Assembly (NCBI GenBank): GCA_947494565.1
Contig: CANLVG010000004.1
Coordinates: 248,001 to 312,000, forward strand
DNA length: 64,000 bases
Direction of reading: 5' to 3'
Source: an uncultured Flavobacteriaceae bacterium
Lineage (GTDB): Bacteria; Bacteroidota; Bacteroidia; Flavobacteriales; Flavobacteriaceae
Both the position numbers and the translations under genes were made by a program. Below are positions 34,530 to 41,384 of the stretch, piece by piece. Under the pieces are notes generated by a model. It ran no database searches. It had not been told where the DNA came from and saw only the letters and a list, made by a program, of their open reading frames with translations. The number at the start of each line of letters is the position of its first letter. Within the stretch, counting starts at the first letter, position 1.

Positions 34530-35240
34530 TTATTTTCGCTTCCCCCAAATCTCGTACATGGGTTCACCCTTACTGTTCTTTCCAGTATGGTGCCAATCGC
34601 CCCCTTTGAGTTCGTAATCGAACTTTAATTCTGCGCCGACCCGAGAGTTGTCACGTGAGAAGAATTCGATTTTTTCAACGTATACCCCGTTCTCTGACGA
34701 ATAACTGCCTCCACCGGTACCCTTAAATTGCATTCCTTCAGTGTCATAGGCAATCCATTGAAATCGCCCGCCTTGAAGGTATTTGAGTGTTTTTCGCGTA
34801 TTGGCCTCTCCTCTTCGATCTTGACCTTGGTCCGGGCCCCGTGTAGCGAAGAGCCATTGCCCGTCCAAGTCTTGTGCTTTGGATTGCATGGGGCTAAAAA
34901 CCAATCTTGGGGTCGTGCCGAGAACCAACCGACCTTTCTCTAGGGCAAAAGGGATTTCCAGGGAAGAAACCGAATCGGCTTCATAGTTGGAGTTGAATTC
35001 TAGCTGCACCTTCAATTCTGAACCATCAATGGTGTAAAAACCGCCTTCCGTTTTTACAAATCGTGCGGGATCAGTATCGTAGATGGTATGGATCATATAG
35101 TCTTCGGTCATTTTCAGCTCATGTCGAACGTCATCGAGTTCGGCAATATAAACGCCCGGTTCGATCTGCGCCGATACCTTGAAACCAATGGTCAAAAACA
35201 AGACTGAAACTACATATCGGAAGGAGTGTAACGTTTTCAT
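34530..35240 (-). CDS. Secreted conserved hypothetical protein
   Basis: A 236-residue exported protein that was not recognised. The signal peptide is FRYVVSVLFLTIGFKVSAQ (cleavage at SAQ). The rest is mostly beta strand, with two halves that look alike: YIAELDDVRHELKMTEDYMI followed by TEGGFYTIDGSELKVQLEF, and later QGGRFQWIAYDTEGMQFKGT followed by GGSYSSENGVYVEKIEFFSR. This suggests a lipocalin-like or duplicated beta fold. Proteins annotated as membrane or secreted proteins in Bacteroidota show this layout. It is on the same strand as the PSD1 operon but lies 113 bp upstream, so a separate promoter is likely. A TATATTTA-like -7 element lies about 30 bp before the start. Function unknown. 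Confidence 0.65.
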   Translation of the reverse strand: MKTLHSFRYVVSVLFLTIGFKVSAQIEPGVYIAELDDVRHELKMTEDYMIHTIYDTDPARFVKTEGGFYTIDGSELKVQLEFNSNYEADSVSSLEIPFALEKGRLVLGTTPRLVFSPMQSKAQDLDGQWLFATRGPDQGQDRRGEANTRKTLKYLQGGRFQWIAYDTEGMQFKGTGGGSYSSENGVYVEKIEFFSRDNSRVGAELKFDYELKGGDWHHTGKNSKGEPMYEIWGKRK

Positions 35241-35377
35241 AATCAGGTGTGTTCGGAGTTCATTCCAGTAAATATAAAGAATAGATGAATGCCGTTCATA
35301 TGATTTTAGCCTCCGTATTGAAAAATACCATAAATTTAATTGACAAATGAGTGCCTTTACTTGATTGATGAAGTGTT

Positions 35378-35683
35378 ATGAAAAGTCTGAGAAGAGTTAT
35401 CGTAGATTTCAAAAAACTGACTCCCGAAGTTCTAAAGCTTTTGGTGGATACCTATCCTGACGGTTATGACGACCGAAATATCATTTCGTTTAAAAATGCA
35501 AAGGGTGAGCGGGTAGAAGCGGTTGAGGTGTTGGGCGGAGATACAAAGTACTTGGTCAAGATCTCGGCAAAACTCGAATATACCATGGAGCATTATGATG
35601 CCGAGGATTATGATGATTTCGATGATGATGATCCCGAAGCCGTACCTGAACCCGATCTAACCGAGGATGAGGAAGACATGTGA
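35378..35683 (+). CDS. Small protein with strongly acidic C-terminal tail
   Basis: A 101-residue protein conserved in appearance but not assigned to a function. The first 70 residues form an alpha/beta unit (SLRRVIVDFKKLTPEVLKLL, then TYPDGYDDRNIISFKN, EAVEVLGGDTKYLVKISA). The last 35 residues are mainly Asp and Glu (YDAEDYDDFDDDDPEAVPEP and DLTEDEEDM). It has no signal peptide. The ATG at 35378 is not preceded by a clear Shine-Dalgarno site, which is normal for this phylum. It ends one base before the threonine dehydrogenase gene of the opposite strand. An acidic tail of this kind may help contact basic partners such as RNA-binding proteins, but that is a guess. Confidence 0.65.
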   Translation: MKSLRRVIVDFKKLTPEVLKLLVDTYPDGYDDRNIISFKNAKGERVEAVEVLGGDTKYLVKISAKLEYTMEHYDAEDYDDFDDDDPEAVPEPDLTEDEEDM

Positions 35684-36625
35684 TCAGCGCTTGAGCTGCG
35701 TCAACATTTCAACGGTCGTTTTTTCGAGATCAAAGTCCGCTTTCCATCCCCAATCCGTTTGCGCTTTTCCATCGTTGATACTTGAAGGCCATGAATCGGC
35801 TATTGCCTGACGAAAATCGGGTTCGTAGTCGATCGTAAAATCAGGGATGTGTTTTTGAATACGCTCTGCTATCTCTTCGGGCGTAAAACTCATCGCCGAA
35901 AGATTGTAGGCCGAACGCACTTTGATGTCTTCCGGATCGCTTTCCATCAATTCCAAAGTCGCACGTATGGCATCGTCCATGAACATCATGGGCAAGCTGG
36001 TATCTTTATTTAGGAAACAGGTGTAGGTTCCTTCTACTAGAGCTTTGTGGTAAATCTCAACGGCATAATCGGTAGTGCCTCCACCGGGCATGGTTTTCCA
36101 GCTGATCAACCCCGGATATCGGATGCTACGCACATCGACATCGAACTTGTTATGGTAATATTCACACCAGCGTTCACCGGATTGTTTACTGATACCATAG
36201 ACCGTACTCGGTTCCATAATGGTATTTTGTGGGGTGTCGTTTTTTGGGGTATTCGGGCCGAAAACAGCAATACTTGAGGGCCAAAAAATTTTCGATACCT
36301 TCTTTTCCCGAGCTAGGTTCAGCACATTAAAAAGAGAATTCATGTTGAGGTTCCATGCACGCATCGGAAATCTCTCTGCTGTGGCGCTCAACATGGCGGC
36401 CATCAGATATACTTCTTCGATTTCATAATAGGCAACTACCTCTTCCAGAGCATCATAGTCGGTCGCGTCAAGTAGTTCGAAGGGCCCTGAATCCATTAAA
36501 GGCTGGTCACCTTCTCGAATATCACTGGCGACCACTATTTCATTTCCGTGTTTTTCTCTTAAGGAGTAAGTTAGTTCCGTTCCTATTTGACCACAAGCAC
36601 CGATGATCAGAATGTTTTTCTGCAT
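35684..36625 (-). CDS. tdh: L-threonine 3-dehydrogenase, short-chain (SDR) type
   Basis: A 313-residue extended SDR enzyme. It oxidises L-threonine with NAD+ to 2-amino-3-ketobutyrate, the first step of threonine degradation. The Rossmann motif is LIIGACGQIGTELTYSLREK. The catalytic site is S/Y-x3-K with STVYGISKQSGERW, plus the Ser in IFWPSSIAVFGP. The segment SWKTMPGGGTTDYAVEIYHK and DTSLPMMFMDDAIRATLELM match the SDR-type threonine dehydrogenases described from Flavobacterium, which are unrelated to the zinc-containing E. coli enzyme. NAD+ use fits the Asp at the end of strand 2 (VVASDIREG). The gene stands alone between convergent and divergent neighbours. The KBL lyase partner is not in the window. 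Confidence 0.87.
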   Translation of the reverse strand: MQKNILIIGACGQIGTELTYSLREKHGNEIVVASDIREGDQPLMDSGPFELLDATDYDALEEVVAYYEIEEVYLMAAMLSATAERFPMRAWNLNMNSLFNVLNLAREKKVSKIFWPSSIAVFGPNTPKNDTPQNTIMEPSTVYGISKQSGERWCEYYHNKFDVDVRSIRYPGLISWKTMPGGGTTDYAVEIYHKALVEGTYTCFLNKDTSLPMMFMDDAIRATLELMESDPEDIKVRSAYNLSAMSFTPEEIAERIQKHIPDFTIDYEPDFRQAIADSWPSSINDGKAQTDWGWKADFDLEKTTVEMLTQLKR

Positions 36626-36688
36626 TAAATTGGAGTTAAATGAATTCGGGTTAAAGATAGCTTTTATTAAAATTTGTACATTCGCCCT

Positions 36689-37180
36689 ATGCGTAAAATA
36701 TTGTTTTTCGGGTTAATCTTTTTGTCACTTACCGCCTGCAAACAGGGTGCGCAAGAAGTAACCGAAGAAACGACTGCATTTGACATTTCTACCGAAAACT
36801 GGCCTGTAAAATCAACAGTGAGCGCGAAGACAGCAACGGCACTAAAAGAATGGCCTGAATACGTTGAACTCGATCAGACCTTTGAGGGACTTTATACCGT
36901 CGAGAATACAGAGGATTTAAGTCTCATCATCGAAGATCTTATCGAGAAGCAAAAGCTTTTGGCCGAATCAGGGTATCCCGAAGCTTTTGACAAACCTCAA
37001 ATAAAAAGTAGGCAGAAAGTATTTCATACCTTTATTTTGAAGACCAAAGGTGATTTGGAGTACAGAACAGATCCCCAATTATCGGTAGGGGAAATGATCG
37101 ATGCCTACAATGCCTTACGGAATCAGTTCGATATCATTTCTACAAACACCTTGGATATCAAAAAGCTATTGGAACAATAA
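36689..37180 (+). CDS. Small lipoprotein of unknown function
   Basis: A 163-residue lipoprotein. The signal is MRKILFFGLIFLSLTACKQG with lipobox LTAC. The start ATG at 36689 is preferred over an upstream TTG at 36674 because it begins the signal cleanly and lies just after TAAAATTTG, which is close to the Bacteroidota -7 element, giving a short leader. The mature part is mainly helical: TFEGLYTVENTEDLSLIIED, LIEKQKLLAESGYPEAF, then VFHTFILKTKGDLEYRTDPQ and a helix MIDAYNALRNQFDIIS. No known domain was recognised. It is transcribed away from the threonine dehydrogenase and ends 77 bp before the DUF2652 gene. Confidence 0.65.
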   Translation: MRKILFFGLIFLSLTACKQGAQEVTEETTAFDISTENWPVKSTVSAKTATALKEWPEYVELDQTFEGLYTVENTEDLSLIIEDLIEKQKLLAESGYPEAFDKPQIKSRQKVFHTFILKTKGDLEYRTDPQLSVGEMIDAYNALRNQFDIISTNTLDIKKLLEQ

Positions 37181-37257
37181 GCGATACCAGTTGATCGCCC
37201 AGTGGATAGGTGATCATGGCCTTAAGGTTTTTGCTTATTCTTCGACTTATAAACTGT

Positions 37258-38337
37258 ATGGAAAAGTCTTTTCTGTTTTTACCTGACATTTCAGGCTTCA
37301 CGAAGTTTGTTCAATCTACCGAGGTCGAGCATAGCCAGCATGTGATTGCCGAATTGCTGGAAGTTTTGATCGCTGCGAATACCCAAGATTTGAAGCTTGC
37401 CGAAATCGAAGGGGATGCCCTTTTCTTTTACAAGGAAAATGAAATACCATCCCAAGAACGGCTTTTGGCGCAAATAGAGACGATGTTCACCGCTTTTTAC
37501 AGTCATTTAAAGCTACTGGAAACCAATCGGATATGCCCTTGTAATGCCTGTGCCTCGGCACCTAACTTGCAATTAAAGATAGTGGCACATTGTGGAGACC
37601 TACAGTTTATAGAGGTACAAGGCAATCGCAAACCATTTGGCCAAGAGGTCATTCAGGCTCATAGGTTACTTAAAAACTCAATAGCCAGTGAAAACTACGC
37701 CTTGATCAGTAAACAATTGGCGAGCGCTATTGAATTACCCATTTACTATTGGAGCAAGCTCTACCGGTTCAAAGAAGGAACGGATACGTATGACGAACGG
37801 GAAGTAGCATATATTTATTCATTGATCGACCGTGATAAACTGATGCTCCATGATTTTTCAAAGGGCAAGAAAGTACATTTCGAAAGACCTCCGAATTTGG
37901 AGGATGAACAGGAGTTTCCCATTTCGGCTAACGAACTTATGGAATACATTACGAACTACACATATCGCCACTTATGGGTAAAAGGGGTCGACAAGTTTGA
38001 ATACAATGAAAATGAGGTAACGAGACTGGGCTCGGAACATGTGTGTGTCATTAATGGCAAACATTTGAATTTTGTCACGGTCACCAAGCACGTGGCACCT
38101 GGCAAACTTATTTATGGAGAGATGACCACGAGTCCTCCTCCAGTTGATGCCCTGTATCAATTTTATATCATCGAGCCCCTATCAAAATCTTCGTCAAGAT
38201 TACGGTTAGAGACCTATTGGGAAGCTAAATCGCTGGTAAAAAAGCTGCTTATGGCCCTTTTTGTAAAGCGTATTTTCAAGAAAAATACTGCGGCTAGTCT
38301 ACGGCAATTGGGTGAATTCGCTTCTTCCAGATCTTAG
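37258..38337 (+). CDS. DUF2652 protein: degenerate class III cyclase-like domain plus SRPBCC-like domain
   Basis: A 359-residue cytoplasmic protein. The N-terminal half has class III nucleotide cyclase features: LFLPDISGFTKF (Asp10, the first metal ligand), LAEIEGDALFFY (Asp53, the second) and FGQEVIQAHRLLK, where the usual Asn of VNxAAR is not in place though Arg is kept. The usual Lys before GD is Glu. So both metal Asp residues remain while base- and transition-state residues are changed, and cyclase activity is doubtful. A Cys pair (CPCNACASAP) sits between. From about residue 225 a beta-rich region (YRHLWVKGVDKFEYNENEVT, LIYGEMTTSPPPVDALYQFY) fits a polyketide-cyclase/SRPBCC-like fold. 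The ATG at 37258 is chosen. Its stop overlaps by four bases the end of the opposite-strand ArsR gene. Confidence 0.75.
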   Translation: MEKSFLFLPDISGFTKFVQSTEVEHSQHVIAELLEVLIAANTQDLKLAEIEGDALFFYKENEIPSQERLLAQIETMFTAFYSHLKLLETNRICPCNACASAPNLQLKIVAHCGDLQFIEVQGNRKPFGQEVIQAHRLLKNSIASENYALISKQLASAIELPIYYWSKLYRFKEGTDTYDEREVAYIYSLIDRDKLMLHDFSKGKKVHFERPPNLEDEQEFPISANELMEYITNYTYRHLWVKGVDKFEYNENEVTRLGSEHVCVINGKHLNFVTVTKHVAPGKLIYGEMTTSPPPVDALYQFYIIEPLSKSSSRLRLETYWEAKSLVKKLLMALFVKRIFKKNTAASLRQLGEFASSRS

Positions 38338-38657
38338 GCCTTGTTGTCGAGATAAGATTGAAGATCGCCCAATGTATCTTCCCAAAATTTCTCATAGAAC
38401 TTCAGCCATTTATTCACTTCTTGTAGCGGTTGTGGGTCGGCGATGCAAAAGCGCTCTCGCCCTTTGCTGGTAATTTGAACAAGGCCCGCTTCTTCAAGGG
38501 TCTTTATGTGTTTGGTGATCCCTTGTCGACTGATTTCGTACTGATTTGAAATCTGGGTTATCGGCAATGCGGTGGAAGCCACTACCAGAGCGTGGAAAAT
38601 TTCACGTCTGGTAGGATCTGCAATGGCTTTGAGTATTTTGGTGATTTTATCCTGCAT
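38334..38657 (-). CDS. ArsR family winged-helix transcriptional repressor
   Basis: A 107-residue regulator of the ArsR/SmtB class without metal-binding cysteines. The fold is visible as IADPTRREIFHALVV (helices 1-2), then TQISNQYEISRQGITKHIKT as the helix-turn-helix recognition region and EEAGLVQITSKGRERF as the wing. The C-terminus has an aromatic helix (KWLKFYEKFWEDTLGDLQSY) typical of the ArsR members paired with SRPBCC proteins. It overlaps the SRPBCC gene by 11 bases and is therefore co-transcribed with it. Two palindromes GCAAC-N6-GTTGC on the promoter of this pair are the probable operators, so negative autoregulation is expected. The inducer is unknown. Confidence 0.88.
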   Translation of the reverse strand: MQDKITKILKAIADPTRREIFHALVVASTALPITQISNQYEISRQGITKHIKTLEEAGLVQITSKGRERFCIADPQPLQEVNKWLKFYEKFWEDTLGDLQSYLDNKA

Positions 38658-39075
38658 GTACTTCTTTGATTAGGTATTCGACCAGTAAATTAAAACAGTT
38701 ATCCCAACCAGCACTAAAGTGACCCATCATGGTTACTGCCGTCTCCGCGGTGTAATTTGAAATTCCTGAATGCTCCAAAATCAGTTTGGTTTTTCCTTCA
38801 AGCGCCTGTAAAGACCATTTGACAGTTGTTTCGACGTCAGTGTTTTCAACCATCCACGTATAGATCAACGTATACGGATCGGCCTCCTTAACCACTCCCG
38901 TAATCTGTGTGCAGTCTTTTTCAGGACCGGCTGTAAAGGTGTATTTATAGCCGGGTTCCGGCTTGAAATCAGCCTGGATAAACCAAGTTGAGATTTCTTC
39001 CCCTTTTGAGATGGCGTTCCAGACCTTATCGATGGAATGATCTAAAATTTGTTCTTTGATAATAACATCACTCAT
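38647..39075 (-). CDS. SRPBCC/AHSA1 domain protein
   Basis: A 142-residue protein of the activator of Hsp90 ATPase homologue 1-like (AHSA1) branch of the SRPBCC superfamily, with a hydrophobic cavity that binds small molecules. Family features are EQILDHSIDKVWNAISKGEE at the start, WFIQADFKPEPGYKYTF in the middle, TYTWMVENTDVETTVKWSLQ and a C-terminal helix with GWDNCFNLLVEYL. Genes of this type are often coupled to ArsR regulators, as here. It is the first gene of the pair and the main target of the upstream palindromic operators. The ligand or role is unknown, although detoxification and stress functions have been suggested for relatives. Confidence 0.88.
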   Translation of the reverse strand: MSDVIIKEQILDHSIDKVWNAISKGEEISTWFIQADFKPEPGYKYTFTAGPEKDCTQITGVVKEADPYTLIYTWMVENTDVETTVKWSLQALEGKTKLILEHSGISNYTAETAVTMMGHFSAGWDNCFNLLVEYLIKEVHAG

Positions 39076-39099
39076 GACAGTTTATTTTAAAATTAATAC

Positions 39100-39156
39100 G
39101 CAACTATATGGTTGCAAATATAAACATTAAAATTTAATACGCAACTTTTTGGTTGC
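39100..39156 (-). promoter_or_regulatory. Promoter of the SRPBCC-ArsR pair with two palindromic operators
   Basis: On the minus strand, the -7 element TATATTTGC (39122-39114) matches TAnnTTTGY, with a TTG at 39144-39142 exactly 19 nt upstream, the spacing of the Bacteroidota housekeeping promoter. Two palindromes GCAAC-N6-GTTGC lie at 39100-39115 and 39141-39156. Their starts are 41 bp apart, about four helical turns. One overlaps the -7 end and the other overlaps the -33 TTG, so a bound ArsR repressor would block polymerase. Flanks AATACGCAACT and the run TGGTTGC recur in both copies. Confidence 0.8.
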
Positions 39157-39177
39157 TTTTAAATCAAATGGGGATAT

Positions 39178-39206
39178 AAAAAAAGCGGGCATTGAGCCCG
39201 CTTCAA
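39178..39206 (-). terminator. Rho-independent terminator after the TPR gene
   Basis: AAGCGGGC (39183-39190) pairs with GCCCGCTT (39196-39203) across the loop ATTGA. On the minus strand a run of seven or more T follows the hairpin (A-run at about 39178-39184 on the plus strand). It lies 24 bp past the stop of the TPR gene. Confidence 0.85.
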
Positions 39207-39229
39207 TAGTTATCTGTCGTTTCGAAATA

Positions 39230-39934
39230 CTATTTATTCTCACTATTCGCGGCAGGTTCTTCTTTTCGAGAACTCAACGCCTGTTTGCTTAAGCTAGCCA
39301 AATTAAAATTCGGGTCGATCTTTAGTGCTTCATCGATTAATGCTACGGCCCCATCAATATCATTTTTGTCCATATTGTACTTCATAAGACCTTTCAGGTG
39401 TAAAAACGCAGCTTTAAGGGGCACCTCGTAAGGTTGTTGTCTTTCATAGAAGGCATACTTCATGTCGTCTTTGGAATTGGTAATTCCGTATTCGATATGT
39501 TCGGTGGCTCCGGTATTGTCACCGGTCTGAATTTTTAGATCAGATAGTTCATAGGCGAGATAGGCATTTGGAGATCTTTTGAAAAGTATCTCAAATTGCT
39601 CTAGTGCACGCTTAGGCTGATTTAAGGCCTTTAAGGAAATTGCCTTTACCTGTACCGAAAGATCTGAATCGCCATCGTTTTTTTCAATACCTATGGTATT
39701 TAGCGCCTGCATGTGTTGATTATTGTTCGCGTAGATATAGGCAAGTGTGTCTTTTCGTTCTTGTGTAGGTGCGAGTACATTGAGGTGTGTCAATGCACTT
39801 ATAACACCGTTCACATCCCCTTGAAGTCTCATTTCTTTGTAGAATGCTTCATAGTGATTTTGAAGTTCCGTACTGGTTTGTGCTAAAGCGACGCTTCCCA
39901 TCCCTAAGAGCATCACAAAGACTAATTTTTTCAT
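39230..39934 (-). CDS. Exported tetratricopeptide-repeat protein
   Basis: A 234-residue exported protein with signal peptide (MKKLVFVMLLGMGSVALAQ, cleavage at ALAQ). Helical repeats of TPR type follow: LQNHYEAFYKEMRLQGDVNG, TQERKDTLAYIYANNNQHMQ, LKALNQPKRALEQFEILFKR, SPNAYLAYELSDLKIQTGDN and a last copy DIDGAVALIDEALKIDPNFN, which ends like a canonical repeat. It should act in the periplasm as a protein-interaction scaffold. No close partner is visible, since a terminator follows and its own promoter lies in the 39935-40028 region. The last 15 residues are polar (SSRKEEPAANSENK). Role unknown. Confidence 0.82.
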   Translation of the reverse strand: MKKLVFVMLLGMGSVALAQTSTELQNHYEAFYKEMRLQGDVNGVISALTHLNVLAPTQERKDTLAYIYANNNQHMQALNTIGIEKNDGDSDLSVQVKAISLKALNQPKRALEQFEILFKRSPNAYLAYELSDLKIQTGDNTGATEHIEYGITNSKDDMKYAFYERQQPYEVPLKAAFLHLKGLMKYNMDKNDIDGAVALIDEALKIDPNFNLASLSKQALSSRKEEPAANSENK

Positions 39935-40028
39935 TGTTTATTGTTTTTTTGGTGCGCTAAGCTAAAAAAATTATTTGAAGTAAGCTGTTAATGAAAACTT
40001 TAAAGGGTATACGGGGTATTCAAAAATA

Positions 40029-40057
40029 AAAAAAGATGCCACTTGGGCATCTTTTCT
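40029..40057 (-). terminator. Rho-independent terminator after the hypothetical 124-residue gene
   Basis: AAAAGATGCC (40031-40040) and GGCATCTTTT (40046-40055) form a ten-pair stem around the loop ACTTG. On the minus strand the stem is followed by a T-run (plus-strand A-run from about 40023). It lies 33 bp beyond the stop at 40090. The symmetrical A/T flanks mean it could work in both directions. Confidence 0.8.
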
Positions 40058-40089
40058 ATAAACTTGGTTCGGTTGTTTCCTAGTGGCAT

Positions 40090-40464
40090 CTATGCCGTCA
40101 TCAATTGTCGACCCTTACCCTTGAATTTACGAATAAGGCAGGCATAGAATACGATACTCTTGGTGTCTTGATCTACGCATGATTTTAGAAAATCACGGAG
40201 ATCCCTGTATCGCAGGTTCACATGTAATGTTGGCAAATAGAGATTAACCGTTTTAGGATCATAATCCGTATCGTTAACCACTAAGTCCATCTCCACCCTT
40301 TTTCGGTGGTAGTCGATTGAAACCTCGGTTGCGTTGTAGTACTTTTTGATCAGATCTACATGCAAGGATTCAAAATGTTGATCAACCTTTTGCTGCGGAC
40401 AACTTTGGGCTATCAAATCTTCCATTTCCATAAGAATTCGCCCTGTTAGATTAGAATTTTCCAT
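40090..40464 (-). CDS. Conserved hypothetical cytoplasmic protein
   Basis: A 124-residue protein that was not recognised. It has a charged N-terminal helical part (GRILMEMEDLIAQSCPQQKV, then HFESLHVDLIKKYYNATEV) and a central beta part (VSIDYHRKRVEMDLVVNDTD, YDPKTVNLYLPTLHVNLRYR) ending in a basic tail (CLIRKFKGKGRQLMTA). There is no signal peptide. An exact -7 promoter element precedes it and a terminator follows it, so it is a single-gene transcript. The basic C-terminus may bind nucleic acid, but this is a guess. Confidence 0.7.
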   Translation of the reverse strand: MENSNLTGRILMEMEDLIAQSCPQQKVDQHFESLHVDLIKKYYNATEVSIDYHRKRVEMDLVVNDTDYDPKTVNLYLPTLHVNLRYRDLRDFLKSCVDQDTKSIVFYACLIRKFKGKGRQLMTA

Positions 40465-40487
40465 GGCAAAATGATTTAATTATATAA

Positions 40488-40495
40488 CAAAGTTA
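40488..40495 (-). promoter_or_regulatory. -7 promoter element of the 124-residue hypothetical gene
   Basis: TAACTTTG, followed by T, reads on the minus strand at 40495-40488 and fits TAnnTTTGY. It lies about 24 bases before the ATG at 40464. A clear TTG at the usual 19-nt distance is not present, so only the -7 element is supported. Confidence 0.5.
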
Positions 40496-40580
40496 GGCGT
40501 TAATCGACGAAATACACCTTTTGTTAACACTTTTTGCCCTACTTTGTTGTGTAAGGGCAAAAATGCGTGGTGAACGATAA

Positions 40581-41384
40581 CTATAACGATGTAGTGAATT
40601 TGTAGTTTTTAACAGTTAGAAGCGTTTTTGGGACTATTATTTTGCTTTTTTCTTCTGTATCTTCTTGATAATCTGGCTCTTGTAGATTTCTTTTTCGTGC
40701 CTCTTCCCCATAATATTGACGTTTGGTAGGGTGGTATGGATATACACCGTTTATGATCTCGTCATACCATGAATTTAAGAAGATGGCTTTAATAATATGG
40801 ATGCAATCATTTAAGTGAATAAGGTTAATCGGGGCATTGCCATTCGAGAGTCCTTTTTTGCCTGTAAGCATGGTTATCGGATGTCGATCAGGGCCTATGA
40901 GACCTCCAAAACGGACAACGGTCGTTTGTAGGTCCGCGTCTGCATGAAAAAGGGTTTCCGCGCGGAAGAGTTGCTTGCCAGATTCAGTGATTGGCACAGG
41001 GGTCGTTTCTTCGGTAACTTTACCGTCAACGGTACCATAGACTGAGGTACTGCTAATAAAGATTATCTTACGGACGGCGCTCTTTTTGATTTCGCTATGT
41101 AGCAGTTCCATCTTTTTGACGTAGTTCTCACCCGTACGACTTCTTAATTTAGGCGGAACATTCAGCACCAAGACTTCTATCTGCTGCAGAAAGTCATAAA
41201 TATCCCCGTCAATGGCCTGCTCATGAAGCGAAATGACAAAGGGACGGATACCCTTTTCCTCAAGAGACTTTACTTTTTCATTCGAAGTAGTACTGCCGTG
41301 TACGCGGTACCCGTCTTCCACTAAGGAGCTAGCTAAGGGAAGGCCCAACCATCCGCAGCCCATGATGCCGATGGACTTATTCAA
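40581..41384 (-). CDS. NAD(P)-binding SDR-like protein (YeeZ-like)
   Basis: A protein of about 267 residues with an extended SDR/Rossmann fold. The nucleotide motif is IGIMGCGWLGLPLASSLVED (GxGxxG near residue 8). Other parts are RVHGSTTSNEKVKSLEEKGI, VLVLNVPPKLRSRTGENYVK, KKSAVRKIIFISSTSVYGTV and a later FGGLIGPDRHPITML. Pattern and length match the YeeZ-like group of unknown substrate. No ATG precedes the Rossmann strand. The TTG at 41384 gives MNKSIGIMG, which is preferred to the TTG at 41405 that runs further into the upstream gene. It overlaps the upstream peptidase gene by eight bases. The true start is uncertain within these two. Confidence 0.75.
   Translation of the reverse strand: MNKSIGIMGCGWLGLPLASSLVEDGYRVHGSTTSNEKVKSLEEKGIRPFVISLHEQAIDGDIYDFLQQIEVLVLNVPPKLRSRTGENYVKKMELLHSEIKKSAVRKIIFISSTSVYGTVDGKVTEETTPVPITESGKQLFRAETLFHADADLQTTVVRFGGLIGPDRHPITMLTGKKGLSNGNAPINLIHLNDCIHIIKAIFLNSWYDEIINGVYPYHPTKRQYYGEEARKRNLQEPDYQEDTEEKSKIIVPKTLLTVKNYKFTTSL

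Noticed and set aside
37258-38337. DUF2652 protein as the cyclase partner of the HD-PycTM protein
   Set aside because: The genes are about 25 kb apart with many unrelated genes between, and the cyclase active site lacks key residues.
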